A model generated the notes under the pieces. That model did not search any database and had not been told where the DNA came from. It saw only the letters and a list, made by a program, of their open reading frames with translations. Shown one piece after another: positions 27,472 through 35,464 of a stretch of 64,000 nt of DNA. A program made the translations under genes and the position numbers. Source of the stretch: Streptomyces aureus (GTDB taxonomy: Bacteria; Actinomycetota; Actinomycetes; Streptomycetales; Streptomycetaceae). Numbering within the stretch: position 1 is the first letter of the stretch; every line of letters starts with the position of its first letter. The stretch spans positions 124,001-188,000 of the forward strand of contig NZ_JNZD01000006.1 in the NCBI RefSeq assembly GCF_000725495.1, in the 5' to 3' direction.

Positions 27472-29127
27472 CTAGTGGGCCTTCCAGCGGGCGTTGTCGG
27501 GGATCGTCTTCTGGGGGACCCGGACCTGGATGATGGACGGGCCCTCCGTGTACTCCAGTGCGCCCGTCACCGCCTCGCTCAGTTCGCCGTACGTGCCGAC
27601 CTCCCAGCCTCGGCAGCCGAAGACGTCCGCCAGGGTGCTGTAGTTCCAGCGGTGCAGCTCGCAGGGCGTGTAGAACGGCTCGTCGGAGTGGAAGACGCCC
27701 GCGTCGGCGAGCCACTGTTCCACCGCGTAGACGCCGTTGTCGATGACGAAGATGATCGGATCGAGGCCCAACCGGGTCTGCGTGGACAGACATTGGGCGG
27801 TCATCTGGAAGCCGCCGTCGCCCGAGAAGACCATGACCCGTTGGTCGGTGCGCTTCGCCAGGCAGATGCCCGTCGCGGCCGGCGCGCTGTAGCCGATCGA
27901 CGAGTAGGAGGACTGGACGACGAACCCTCCCGGGCTGGGGACGTCGAGCAGCAGGCTCCCGAAGTAGTTCATGCTCGCGTCGGCGCCGACGATGGTGTTC
28001 CGGTCGACGTACTGCTGGATGTGGTCGTAGAAGCCCTGGTAGGTGATGACGTCGGCCGCGCTCACGGCCGGGGCGCTGCGGGCCGGGGCCTCCGGGAGCT
28101 TGCGCTCCTTGGCCGTGACGTTCTTCTCCAGGATGCCGTCGATCAGGTGTGCCAGCGCGACCTGTCCGCCGAAGAACGTTCCGAACTTGACGGCGTCGAA
28201 CGACGCGAACGCGGTCTTGCCGTAGTCCGGGTCCCAGCCCAGCGAGTTGATGTCCGTCAGCCACACGCCGAGGGCCAGGACGAAGTCGGACGCGGCGGCA
28301 AGGTCGGTCACGGTCGACGACGAGGCCTGGCCGTCGAGGACGCCGACGAACAGTTCGTCATCCTCGGAGACGACGGCCTTGCTGAGCAGTTCGGTGACGA
28401 AGGGGACGTTCAGCTGCCGGATCAGGCTCAGGGCCTTGTCCTGGAGGCCTAGGCGGTCGATCTCCACGCCGAGCCATATGAGGGGATTCTCGGCGCTCTC
28501 GAGCCGCTCGGCGATCCGGCCGACCGACTCCGCCAGGCTGGTCTCGTCGGACAGGACCCTGGCCGGCTTGAGCACTCCCCTCGGCGGCTCGCACTCCAAG
28601 TCGACCATGTCCTGCAGCAGTTCGATGTAGACCGGACGCCGTTCGCTGATGCACCGGGTCAGCGCGTAGTCGATCAGCGTCGGCGCGAGGTCCGGATTGT
28701 CGATCCGGATGGCCGCCACCGTCAGATGCTCGAAGGACTCCAGATCCGTCTCGCGTCCGGAGATGAAGTGGTGGGCGCTGAAGCCGGTCTGTTCGAAGGT
28801 GATGGTCCGCTTCACGCTCGGTGTGCCGTTGATGAGCACGAGCGGCACCTTCTCGACATAGGCACCGGCGACCGCGTTCACCGTGCACAGGGCGCCCGCC
28901 GAGTAGGTGACGCAGAGGGCGCCGATCCCCCGCAGCCGCGCGTATCCGTCGGCCGCGTAACCGGCGTTGACCTCGTTGACCTCCTGGACGATCTTCGTGC
29001 CGCTCGGTGCGACGTACCGGTTCAGCCACTCGATCGAGTAGTCGCCCGCGATGGCGAACAAGTGCTCCAGCCCCAGTTGGCGGAGCCGGTCCACCAGATA
29101 CCGCCCTACTGTGCAGCTCTCGCTCAT
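27472..29127 (-). CDS. ThDP-dependent 2-oxoacid decarboxylase (pyruvate/indolepyruvate decarboxylase type)
   Basis: A 551-residue enzyme that would decarboxylate a 2-oxo acid to an aldehyde using thiamine diphosphate and magnesium. The catalytic glutamate is in NEVNAGYAADGYAR (near residue 51), the paired histidines of non-oxidative decarboxylases are in GFSAHHFISG (near 113), and the cofactor motif starts at SGDGGFQMTAQ (near 440) and closes with IDNGVYAVEQW. Both His residues argue against acetolactate synthase or IolD-type hydrolases. It is the last gene of a seven-gene operon of sugar-oxidation type, 19 bp after the MBL gene, and has GGAGG before its ATG. The substrate is probably a 2-oxo acid made by that pathway, though which one is unknown. 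Confidence 0.88.
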   Translation of the reverse strand: MSESCTVGRYLVDRLRQLGLEHLFAIAGDYSIEWLNRYVAPSGTKIVQEVNEVNAGYAADGYARLRGIGALCVTYSAGALCTVNAVAGAYVEKVPLVLINGTPSVKRTITFEQTGFSAHHFISGRETDLESFEHLTVAAIRIDNPDLAPTLIDYALTRCISERRPVYIELLQDMVDLECEPPRGVLKPARVLSDETSLAESVGRIAERLESAENPLIWLGVEIDRLGLQDKALSLIRQLNVPFVTELLSKAVVSEDDELFVGVLDGQASSSTVTDLAAASDFVLALGVWLTDINSLGWDPDYGKTAFASFDAVKFGTFFGGQVALAHLIDGILEKNVTAKERKLPEAPARSAPAVSAADVITYQGFYDHIQQYVDRNTIVGADASMNYFGSLLLDVPSPGGFVVQSSYSSIGYSAPAATGICLAKRTDQRVMVFSGDGGFQMTAQCLSTQTRLGLDPIIFVIDNGVYAVEQWLADAGVFHSDEPFYTPCELHRWNYSTLADVFGCRGWEVGTYGELSEAVTGALEYTEGPSIIQVRVPQKTIPDNARWKAH

Positions 29128-29146
29128 GATCGAAGCACCTCCGTGG

Positions 29147-29974
29147 TCAGTAGTCGCTCGCGCCGCCGAACAGCCGGGGCAGATAGATGTCGAAGATCCC
29201 GGGGCACCTGCGTTCCGGATACCGCTGGAGCAGGAAGCTCTTGAAGGCCTCGCCCGTCAGCCCGTCCCCGACCGCCTGCCGGGCGGCCGCGAGGTATTCG
29301 ACGAGGCGGGCGACCTCGTTCTTGTCGGCCGGCAGGCCGTGGCCGGGCAGGAAGACCTCGTAGTCGGACAGCAGCATGTCCCGCAGGACCCGGCTCCAGT
29401 GGTCGAGGTGCTTCGTCAGGTACGGATGGGTGCCGCTGTAGACCAGATCCTGCGCGACGTAGACACCCACGTCGGGAAGCCGGATGGTGAGGTGGTAGTC
29501 GATCTCGGTGTCCGTCACCCGGTCGAAGACGTAGCGGACCCCGTCGATCATCTCCTCACCGGGATCGGCGGTCTTCTGGGGCACGACCACGCGCTCCGGG
29601 GCGAGGTCGCCGAGTTTCCAGTGGTCGCTCCTCGAATCCTCGCCGTGCTCGTCGACGAACGTCATGGTCTCGGGCAGCGCGTAGACGGTGACGTCGGCGA
29701 ACGCGGTCCCCAGGCCGAACCAGTGGTCGGGGTGCCGGTGGGACACGTACAGCCGCTCGATGGGCTTGCCCAGACCGTCCGCGTACTCCCTGAAGGCCCG
29801 GGCGTAGGGGGCGAGGAACTGTGCGTCGACGAGCACCAACTGGTTCTCGGTCTCGATGACATGGGTGGCGTTCGCGATGTTGTTCTGCGCGAAGGACGCG
29901 ACGAAGGTGTGAATCCGGACGTCGTCCGTCTGCTTCACGACCATGGTGATGGGATCTGACAGCTGGGCGGGCAT
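29147..29974 (-). CDS. MBL-fold metallo-hydrolase
   Basis: A 275-residue metallo-beta-lactamase-fold protein with no signal peptide. The metal motif H-x-H-x-D-H is SHRHPDHW (near residue 80); further ligands appear at AQDLVYSGTH and FLPGHGLPADKNE. Such enzymes hydrolyse lactones, thioesters or other activated bonds. In a sugar-oxidation operon, opening of an aldonolactone is the most economical guess. It starts 19 bp after the isomerase stop, with GAGGGG upstream. Confidence 0.85.
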   Translation of the reverse strand: MPAQLSDPITMVVKQTDDVRIHTFVASFAQNNIANATHVIETENQLVLVDAQFLAPYARAFREYADGLGKPIERLYVSHRHPDHWFGLGTAFADVTVYALPETMTFVDEHGEDSRSDHWKLGDLAPERVVVPQKTADPGEEMIDGVRYVFDRVTDTEIDYHLTIRLPDVGVYVAQDLVYSGTHPYLTKHLDHWSRVLRDMLLSDYEVFLPGHGLPADKNEVARLVEYLAAARQAVGDGLTGEAFKSFLLQRYPERRCPGIFDIYLPRLFGGASDY

Positions 29975-29993
29975 GGGAGGCCCCTCTCCGAGG

Positions 29994-30989
29994 TTAGGTG
30001 GTGTGCTCGCGCAACTCCTCCAGCGCGGCGCTCGCGACGTCGTAGGCGCTGTCCCGGCCGGGCACCGGGTCGTCCTCGCCGGGGCGCCAGAAGCGCCGGC
30101 GCGCCATCCGCATGGAGCGGTCGAACGGCGGGATCGCGTTGAACACCTCGATCAGGTAAGGCCCTTGGTAGACGGGCTCGATGTCGCGGGTGAGCACGTC
30201 CCACGGGATCCAGCTGTCCTTGACCGCTCCCCGGTCGGGCGCGGAGATGTGGACGTAGTAGAGCCGGTCCTGGGCCACGGCCCGGGCGAGGTTCCGCCGG
30301 AGGACCGACGGCCCCTGGCTCTCCATGACGACCTGCGCCGTGTCGACCGTCACCCCGCCCCGCGGGTGGTCGAGGCCCTCGAGGAAGTCCAGCACCTCGG
30401 AGACCATGTTGGGCGGCGGTGTCTCCCAGCTCTTGACGGGCTCCACCGCGAGCTTCACCTCGCGCGCGGCGGCGTACTCCAAGAGGTCTTCGAAGACGGC
30501 ACGCGCGGCGTCGTAGCGCGGTTTCATCCAGTCCTGCAGGGCGTCGCTCCAGATCGGCTCGTCGGTGTCGGTGAGCGGGAAGACTCCGTAGGGGTAGATG
30601 AACGGCCCGGACATGATCGAGTCGCCGCCCAGGATCCGGGTGATGTCGACGCGTGACTTCAGGTAGGACAGGGCCTGGCGGCGCTGGTCCTCGTAGGGCG
30701 ACGTGGGGTCGAAGGTGCGGGTCGTCCCGACGTTGGTCGTGAACTTCACCTCTCCGAGTCCCGCCCGCTCGAAGGTCTTCTTGAGGCCGGCGTACTGGTC
30801 GGTCTCGACCTTGTGGTCGACGGTGGTGGGCTGGGCGGCGATGTGCACGTCGAAGCCGTCGTAGCCCATGTCGGTCAGGGTCTTCAGGTGGTCGATGAGC
30901 ACGCGGCTGTACCGCGTGTCCTGCGGCCGGAGGTCGGCCGTGAACATGAAGAAGCTGAAGAAGACGTCTCGTCCGTTGTGCGTGTTCAT
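29994..30989 (-). CDS. Xylose-isomerase-like TIM barrel protein (sugar phosphate isomerase/epimerase family), copy B
   Basis: A 331-residue AP-endonuclease-2/xylose-isomerase-like barrel (PF01261 type). Metal and substrate residues are seen in LAVEPVKSWETPPP (Glu), GGVTVDTAQVVM (Asp), YYVHISAPDRG (His) and the C-terminal YLIEVFNAIPPF (Glu). Family members isomerise or epimerise sugars, dehydrate inosose, or cleave 3-oxo-glycosides. The start lies 2 bp after the stop of copy A, with no separate strong ribosome site, so the two are coupled. They are too different to be a recent duplication and probably act on successive intermediates. Confidence 0.82.
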   Translation of the reverse strand: MNTHNGRDVFFSFFMFTADLRPQDTRYSRVLIDHLKTLTDMGYDGFDVHIAAQPTTVDHKVETDQYAGLKKTFERAGLGEVKFTTNVGTTRTFDPTSPYEDQRRQALSYLKSRVDITRILGGDSIMSGPFIYPYGVFPLTDTDEPIWSDALQDWMKPRYDAARAVFEDLLEYAAAREVKLAVEPVKSWETPPPNMVSEVLDFLEGLDHPRGGVTVDTAQVVMESQGPSVLRRNLARAVAQDRLYYVHISAPDRGAVKDSWIPWDVLTRDIEPVYQGPYLIEVFNAIPPFDRSMRMARRRFWRPGEDDPVPGRDSAYDVASAALEELREHTT

Positions 30990-30991
30990 GG

Positions 30992-31906
30992 TCACCAGCC
31001 CAGGACGTCGGCGAGGTAGGCACGGGCCTTCTTGGCGTACTCGAGCGGCACGGCCTTGTTGGGGTCCTGCTCCGCCTCCACGACCAGCCACCCCTGGTAG
31101 TGCGCGGCGGCCAGCGCCTGGAGGATGGGCCGGAAGTCGATCCCGCCGTCTCCGGGCACGGTGAACACACCGAGCTGGATGGCCTCCTGGAACGACAGGC
31201 CCTCGTCACGGACCCGGTGCACGACCTCGGGCCGGACGCTCTTCAGGTGGACGTGGCCGATGCGGTCGGCGTAGGTGCGGGCCAGGTCCAGCGGGTCGTC
31301 GCCGGCGAAGGCCATGTGGCCGGTGTCGAGCAGCAGATGGACCCGATCGGGGTCGGTCGAGGCCATCAGCCGGTCGATGTCGGCCCGGGTCATGACGCCG
31401 GTGCCCATGTGGTGGTGGTAGCTGAGCTTCATGCCGGCCGCGTGGGCGATCCCGCCGAGCTCGTCGAGGCCCGAGGTGAGGGCGTCCCACTGGGAGTCGG
31501 TGAACACCGGGCGGTTGGCGAACACATCGACGGGGAGCAGGTGCGAGGACGCGCCGAACTCGGCCACCACCAGTTCGTTTCCGCCCAGGGCACTGATGTG
31601 GGCCAGCGTCTCCCGGAAGGCGGCGATCGTCTTCTGCCGCATCCTGCCGATCGTGAAGTACGTGCTCGTCCAGGGCTCGGACACGCTCAGGCCGCGCAGA
31701 TCGAGGGCGGCCTTGAGCTCGGCGGCGTCCGAGGGGTACTTGTGCCCGAGGCTGCAGCCCTCGAAGCCGGCGAGGGCCATGTCGCTCACGGCCTGGCCGA
31801 AGGAGATACCGGCGTCGATGGAGGGGAAGTCGTCGTTCCACCACAGGGTGCAGCAGACGCCGAGCTTCACCTTCTCCGGGCTGAGACGTTCGAGTGTGTC
31901 CGTCAT
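30992..31906 (-). CDS. Xylose-isomerase-like TIM barrel protein (IolE/MocC-like), copy A
   Basis: A 304-residue TIM barrel of the same superfamily, closer to inosose dehydratase (IolE)-like proteins. Conserved metal ligands lie in NELVVAEFG (Glu), MKLSYHHHMGTGV (His), VHLLLDTGHMAFAG (Asp, His), IGHVHLKSVR (His) and WLVVEAEQDPNKA (Glu). ATG 31906 has AAAGGGG 7 nt upstream and overlaps the previous stop as ATGA. Next to an FAD sugar dehydrogenase, likely roles are epimerisation or elimination on an oxo-sugar. Inositol catabolism is less likely because no other iol gene is present. Confidence 0.83.
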   Translation of the reverse strand: MTDTLERLSPEKVKLGVCCTLWWNDDFPSIDAGISFGQAVSDMALAGFEGCSLGHKYPSDAAELKAALDLRGLSVSEPWTSTYFTIGRMRQKTIAAFRETLAHISALGGNELVVAEFGASSHLLPVDVFANRPVFTDSQWDALTSGLDELGGIAHAAGMKLSYHHHMGTGVMTRADIDRLMASTDPDRVHLLLDTGHMAFAGDDPLDLARTYADRIGHVHLKSVRPEVVHRVRDEGLSFQEAIQLGVFTVPGDGGIDFRPILQALAAAHYQGWLVVEAEQDPNKAVPLEYAKKARAYLADVLGW

Positions 31907-32427
31907 CTTGACGCCCCTTTCAGGTAGCGCTCGGCGATGCGGGGCGGCTTGGACCAGGAGCCGTACCCGGGTGCCTTGGCACCGGGAGGATTGGCCCCGA
32001 TGGCCCGCCACAGCAGGCCCTCCTGGTAGGCGGCGGCCGTGACCGTGGAGGTTCCCGCCGCCGTACAGGTCCCGTAGCGGTCGGTCCACTCGGGCGGCAG
32101 CGCGTACCACATCCCGGCGTACCAGAGCTTGATCACGTTGCGGGCCACCGGGCCGAGCCGGTCGTCGCAGAAGATCCGGTGGCGCAGGGCCCGGTCGAAC
32201 ACATCGCGGTCGAGCGGGGTCCGGGCGCGGTTTCCGGCAGGGCCGGCGGCGTCGGCCCGGGCCGCGCGATGGGCGTCCAGGAGGGCGGTGACGGCCTCGT
32301 CGCCGCAGGCCGCCCGCACCTTCGCCAGATACTTGTGGGCCATGCCGGTGCCGAGCAGATCGGTCTCCTCGAAGGCGGTGAGGTCGACCGACAGGAGGAG
32401 AAACCTCTCGAACGACGGGGCGGTCAT
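31903..32427 (-). CDS. Small subunit of an FAD-dependent sugar dehydrogenase
   Basis: A 174-residue protein resembling the small (gamma) subunit of fructose, sorbitol and glucose FAD-dehydrogenases (FAD-SLDH type, PF12318). Characteristic are FLLLSVDLTAFEETDLLGTGMAHKYL near the start and NVIKLWYAGMWY near residue 105, ending in PGYGSWSKPPR. In characterised complexes this subunit stabilises and carries the FAD subunit. Those small subunits have a Tat signal; this one has none, so the complex should stay in the cytoplasm. It overlaps both neighbours by 4 bp (ATGA). Confidence 0.75.
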   Translation of the reverse strand: MTAPSFERFLLLSVDLTAFEETDLLGTGMAHKYLAKVRAACGDEAVTALLDAHRAARADAAGPAGNRARTPLDRDVFDRALRHRIFCDDRLGPVARNVIKLWYAGMWYALPPEWTDRYGTCTAAGTSTVTAAAYQEGLLWRAIGANPPGAKAPGYGSWSKPPRIAERYLKGASR

Positions 32428-33536
32428 GTCGTCACCGTCCGGGTCGTCCCGACGGTCGCGGGGGCCGCCTGCGGTTCGGGTCCGGTCCCGGCCGGGATCT
32501 CGAAGGTGGGACCGGCGTGCAGTCCGCCGCTGCCCGGCAGGGGGTTGCACACCAGGCGATTGAAGCCGTCGCGCAGCCGGAACATCTCGCAGACGCCTTC
32601 CTGGAGGACGCTCGGCTCTCCGTCGAAGGCCTTCGTGAGCAGGGCGAGGAAGGCTCCGTAGTCGGCGTTGAAGTCCTCGGCGACACGGGCGAGTTCGGAG
32701 CCCGCCGGGTAGTCGGCCAGCCGGATGCTCGCCTTGACCTGGTACACGTCGTCCCAGGTGATGCTCAGCGGGGGTCCCGTCGGCGCGCCCGGGTGGTCGC
32801 CGACCTGGTAGTAGCGCCCGAGCTGGAGCTGCCGGAAGCGGTAGTAGTGGGCCAGCTCGCCCTCCGCGTCGTAGAGGCCGGAGTCGAGGCCCTCGCCCTG
32901 GCCGGCGATGAAGCGCAGGGCGCGCTGGGCCGATTCCAGATCGGAGACGACGATCACCTCTCCGCCGCCGGAGTAGAAGTACTCGGGGCCCACCTGACGG
33001 GCCGGGTCCCCGTGGAAGAGCCCGGGGTCGTTGGCGGCCACCTTCTCGAGCCCTTCGATGATCTCCTCGTAGAACTCGCCGATGCTGTAGAAGCGCATCT
33101 CCTGCGCCGTCGGACTGGAGACCAGGAAGTGGGTCCTGGTGTCCGGGGTCTTCACCAGCCGCGAGTCGGCGGTGGGGGCCTTGCCCGGCCGCTCGATCTT
33201 GCAGAACGTCTCCACGGCTTCGGGCGTGAAGGGGCGCAGGTCGACGGTGAAGTCGTCCTCCCCGTCCGGCAGGTAGGCCGGGTACGAGGGTACGAAGCCC
33301 GGGCGGGTCAGGTCGGGCCTGCCGCCGATGGCGTTCAGGACGTTGGCGACGAGGGTCAGGTGCAGCATCTCCTCCACGGCGGTCACCCGGATGATGTGGG
33401 CGGCGTCGGAGTTGGTGCTGGAATGGATGGAGTAGTAGGCGGTCAGGTAGGGCGGGATCGTCGCGTGCTCGAGCGACATCGCCGCGTTCAGATAGCTGAG
33501 CAGGTCGTCACGGTTCTCGATGGTGGACGCGATCAT
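32424..33536 (-). CDS. Ferritin-like domain protein (VioB/RebD-type, PF12902)
   Basis: A 370-residue protein. Residues about 10-230 match the ferritin-like domain seen in iminophenyl-pyruvate dimer synthases (VioB, RebD, StaD), with SLEHATIPPYLTAYYS and the Glu-x2-His signature EEMLHLTLVANVLNAIGG. The remaining 140 residues continue the helical fold. No tryptophan-dimer pathway is present, so the known chemistry does not fit. Iron or haem bound here could pass electrons from the FAD dehydrogenase or carry out an oxidation. It overlaps the GMC gene and the small-subunit gene by 4 bp each (ATGA), which suggests the three proteins form a complex. Confidence 0.8.
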   Translation of the reverse strand: MIASTIENRDDLLSYLNAAMSLEHATIPPYLTAYYSIHSSTNSDAAHIIRVTAVEEMLHLTLVANVLNAIGGRPDLTRPGFVPSYPAYLPDGEDDFTVDLRPFTPEAVETFCKIERPGKAPTADSRLVKTPDTRTHFLVSSPTAQEMRFYSIGEFYEEIIEGLEKVAANDPGLFHGDPARQVGPEYFYSGGGEVIVVSDLESAQRALRFIAGQGEGLDSGLYDAEGELAHYYRFRQLQLGRYYQVGDHPGAPTGPPLSITWDDVYQVKASIRLADYPAGSELARVAEDFNADYGAFLALLTKAFDGEPSVLQEGVCEMFRLRDGFNRLVCNPLPGSGGLHAGPTFEIPAGTGPEPQAAPATVGTTRTVTT

Positions 33537-35464
33537 CGGACGGCCGCCTCCTCTGTCGCCGACGGGACGGGGCGCCCGTCGTGGGTGACGTCGATCGGTG
33601 CGGTCTCGGAGTCGAGCTGGGCCAGCATGGCCCGCGCGCTGCGCAGGCACAGGGCGGCGAGGGTGAGCGTCACGTTCGAGGTGCCCACGGTGGGCATGCT
33701 GCCGCCGCCGACCATGTAGAGGTTCTCGTGGTCCCAGCACCGCTGGTCCGCGTCGACGACCGATGTCGACGGGTCGCTGCCCATCACATGGGTTCCGGCG
33801 AGGTGGTTGCCGCCGCGGATCTCGTACCCGACGCCTTCGTGGACGGCGTAGCCCCAGAAGTCCGGGTCGTAGGCCGTGTGGTCCTCGGCCCCCAGACGCG
33901 CGAAGATCCGTCGCGACAGCTGACGGGCGTACGCCACCCCGCGCATCGTGTACTCGGGGACGTTGTACGTCAGGACGGGCCGCATGTTCCCCAGATGGTC
34001 GGTGAAGTCCGGGCTGACGGTGATGCGGTTGCTCGGGTCGGCGGGGACCTCGACCATGAACGCCAGTTGCAGCTGACGGGACACCCGGTCCACCAGACCC
34101 TGGCGGAGCGATTCGCCGTAGCGGCCGCCGGAGTCCACCAGGCTCATCAGGTCGGTCATCGGGGCGCCCCGGGCCCAGCCCCAGCCGTCGTTGTGGATGT
34201 CGACGGTGAACGCCGCCTGGCGGCTGCGGAAGCTTCCACCGCGCAGGTCGGCGATGCCGCCGGTGCAGATCGTGCCGCGGAAGGTGCCCGCCACCTCCGG
34301 CAGCAGGGCCCAGGCCAGCAGGTAGGCGTGGTCCATGAAGTTGCGCCCCATCAGACCGCTGGACCCGTGCAGCCCGGAGGCCAGCATCAGCCGGGGGTTC
34401 TCGACCGCGTTGGCGGCGAGCACGAACAGCCGGCCCCGCGCCCGCATCGTGGTGAAGCCGGGGCTGTCGGGCCGGTCGTAGCGGCGGTACTCGATCTCGG
34501 TCACGCGGTGCGTGCTCTCGTCGACGTGCACCTTGTGGGCCACCGCCTGGGCCACCAGGTCGACCCGGCCGCTCTGGAGCGCCAGGGCGAGCGTCTTGCC
34601 GGCGTTGTACTTGGCCTGCACCGGGCAGATGGGCACGCAGTTGTTGTTTCCCTGGCACCGCTCGCCGACCTCGACCTGGTACGCGCTCACGGCGCCCCGC
34701 GGCACATAGCCCCGGCCGCCGTCGTAGGCCGGGTTCGGGATCCCGTTGCGGCCCTGCGGGAACGGCCGGACCCGTAGCTCCCGCCGCTCGCCGTCGAGTT
34801 CGACCGGCATCCCGTCGACGTCCTTGGCGACCGTCCGGTCCAGATAGGACAGGGGCAGTCCCTTCATGGGGAAGACGTAGTCCTCGTCGAAGGTGATCCC
34901 GAGGTAGGCCTGGTCCTCCACGTCGGCGGAGACACCGATCTCGCGTTCGGCCTCGGTGTAGAAGGGGGCGAGGTCCTCGTACGTGAGCGGCCAGTCCGCG
35001 CCCTGCCCGTAGAGCGTCCGCATCCGGAAGTCCTCGGGCAGCATCCGCAGCGTCTTGCCCTCCCAGTGCATGGTGGTGCCGCCGAGGACGCGCGTGTAGG
35101 TGGTGTCGGTGGCGAGGGGCCCGTTCTGGACGATGTAGGCCGAGGCGTCGGGCGCGCCCGGGGTGATGCGCCGGGCGTCGGTGCCACGGGGCATCGGGGC
35201 GTTGGCGACGGCCGGATAGGGGGCCTGGTTGTCCTTCCCGATGGCCGAGTAGAACCGGTCGAGGTACCCTTCGTAGCCCCTCAGCGTGAGGTCTTCCGCA
35301 GGGCCCGCCTCGAGGAGCAGCACCCGCTTGCCGGCATCGCTCAGCCGCAGGGCGACCAGGGCTCCGGAGATCCCGCCGCCGACGACCACGGCGTCGTAGA
35401 GGACCTCGGCCGCCGCCTCGGGGTCGGTGCGCTTCGCCGCTCCCTTGGGGAACTTCGCGTACAT
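33533..35464 (-). CDS. GMC-family FAD sugar dehydrogenase, large subunit
   Basis: A 643-residue flavoprotein. The FAD-binding motif is VVVGGGISGALVALRL (near residue 26), a second family segment is LGGTTMHWEGKTLRM, and the C-terminal catalytic region has the conserved Gly-x-His pattern AGTHVMGSDPSTSVVD followed by VGGGSMPTVGTSNVTLT. A cysteine motif C270-x5-C276-x3-C280, ending CVPICP, matches the [3Fe-4S] site of FAD-dependent glucose and fructose dehydrogenases. No signal peptide is visible. It should oxidise a sugar or glycoside hydroxyl and pass electrons out through the cluster. First gene of the seven-gene operon; GGAGGAG lies 11 nt before ATG 35464. No cytochrome subunit is encoded nearby. 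Confidence 0.88.
   Translation of the reverse strand: MYAKFPKGAAKRTDPEAAAEVLYDAVVVGGGISGALVALRLSDAGKRVLLLEAGPAEDLTLRGYEGYLDRFYSAIGKDNQAPYPAVANAPMPRGTDARRITPGAPDASAYIVQNGPLATDTTYTRVLGGTTMHWEGKTLRMLPEDFRMRTLYGQGADWPLTYEDLAPFYTEAEREIGVSADVEDQAYLGITFDEDYVFPMKGLPLSYLDRTVAKDVDGMPVELDGERRELRVRPFPQGRNGIPNPAYDGGRGYVPRGAVSAYQVEVGERCQGNNNCVPICPVQAKYNAGKTLALALQSGRVDLVAQAVAHKVHVDESTHRVTEIEYRRYDRPDSPGFTTMRARGRLFVLAANAVENPRLMLASGLHGSSGLMGRNFMDHAYLLAWALLPEVAGTFRGTICTGGIADLRGGSFRSRQAAFTVDIHNDGWGWARGAPMTDLMSLVDSGGRYGESLRQGLVDRVSRQLQLAFMVEVPADPSNRITVSPDFTDHLGNMRPVLTYNVPEYTMRGVAYARQLSRRIFARLGAEDHTAYDPDFWGYAVHEGVGYEIRGGNHLAGTHVMGSDPSTSVVDADQRCWDHENLYMVGGGSMPTVGTSNVTLTLAALCLRSARAMLAQLDSETAPIDVTHDGRPVPSATEEAAVR

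Noticed and set aside
27472..29127. Inositol-catabolic IolD as identity of the ThDP enzyme
   Set aside because: The paired histidines and NEVNAGYAADGYAR context match pyruvate/indolepyruvate decarboxylases, and no other iol genes are present.
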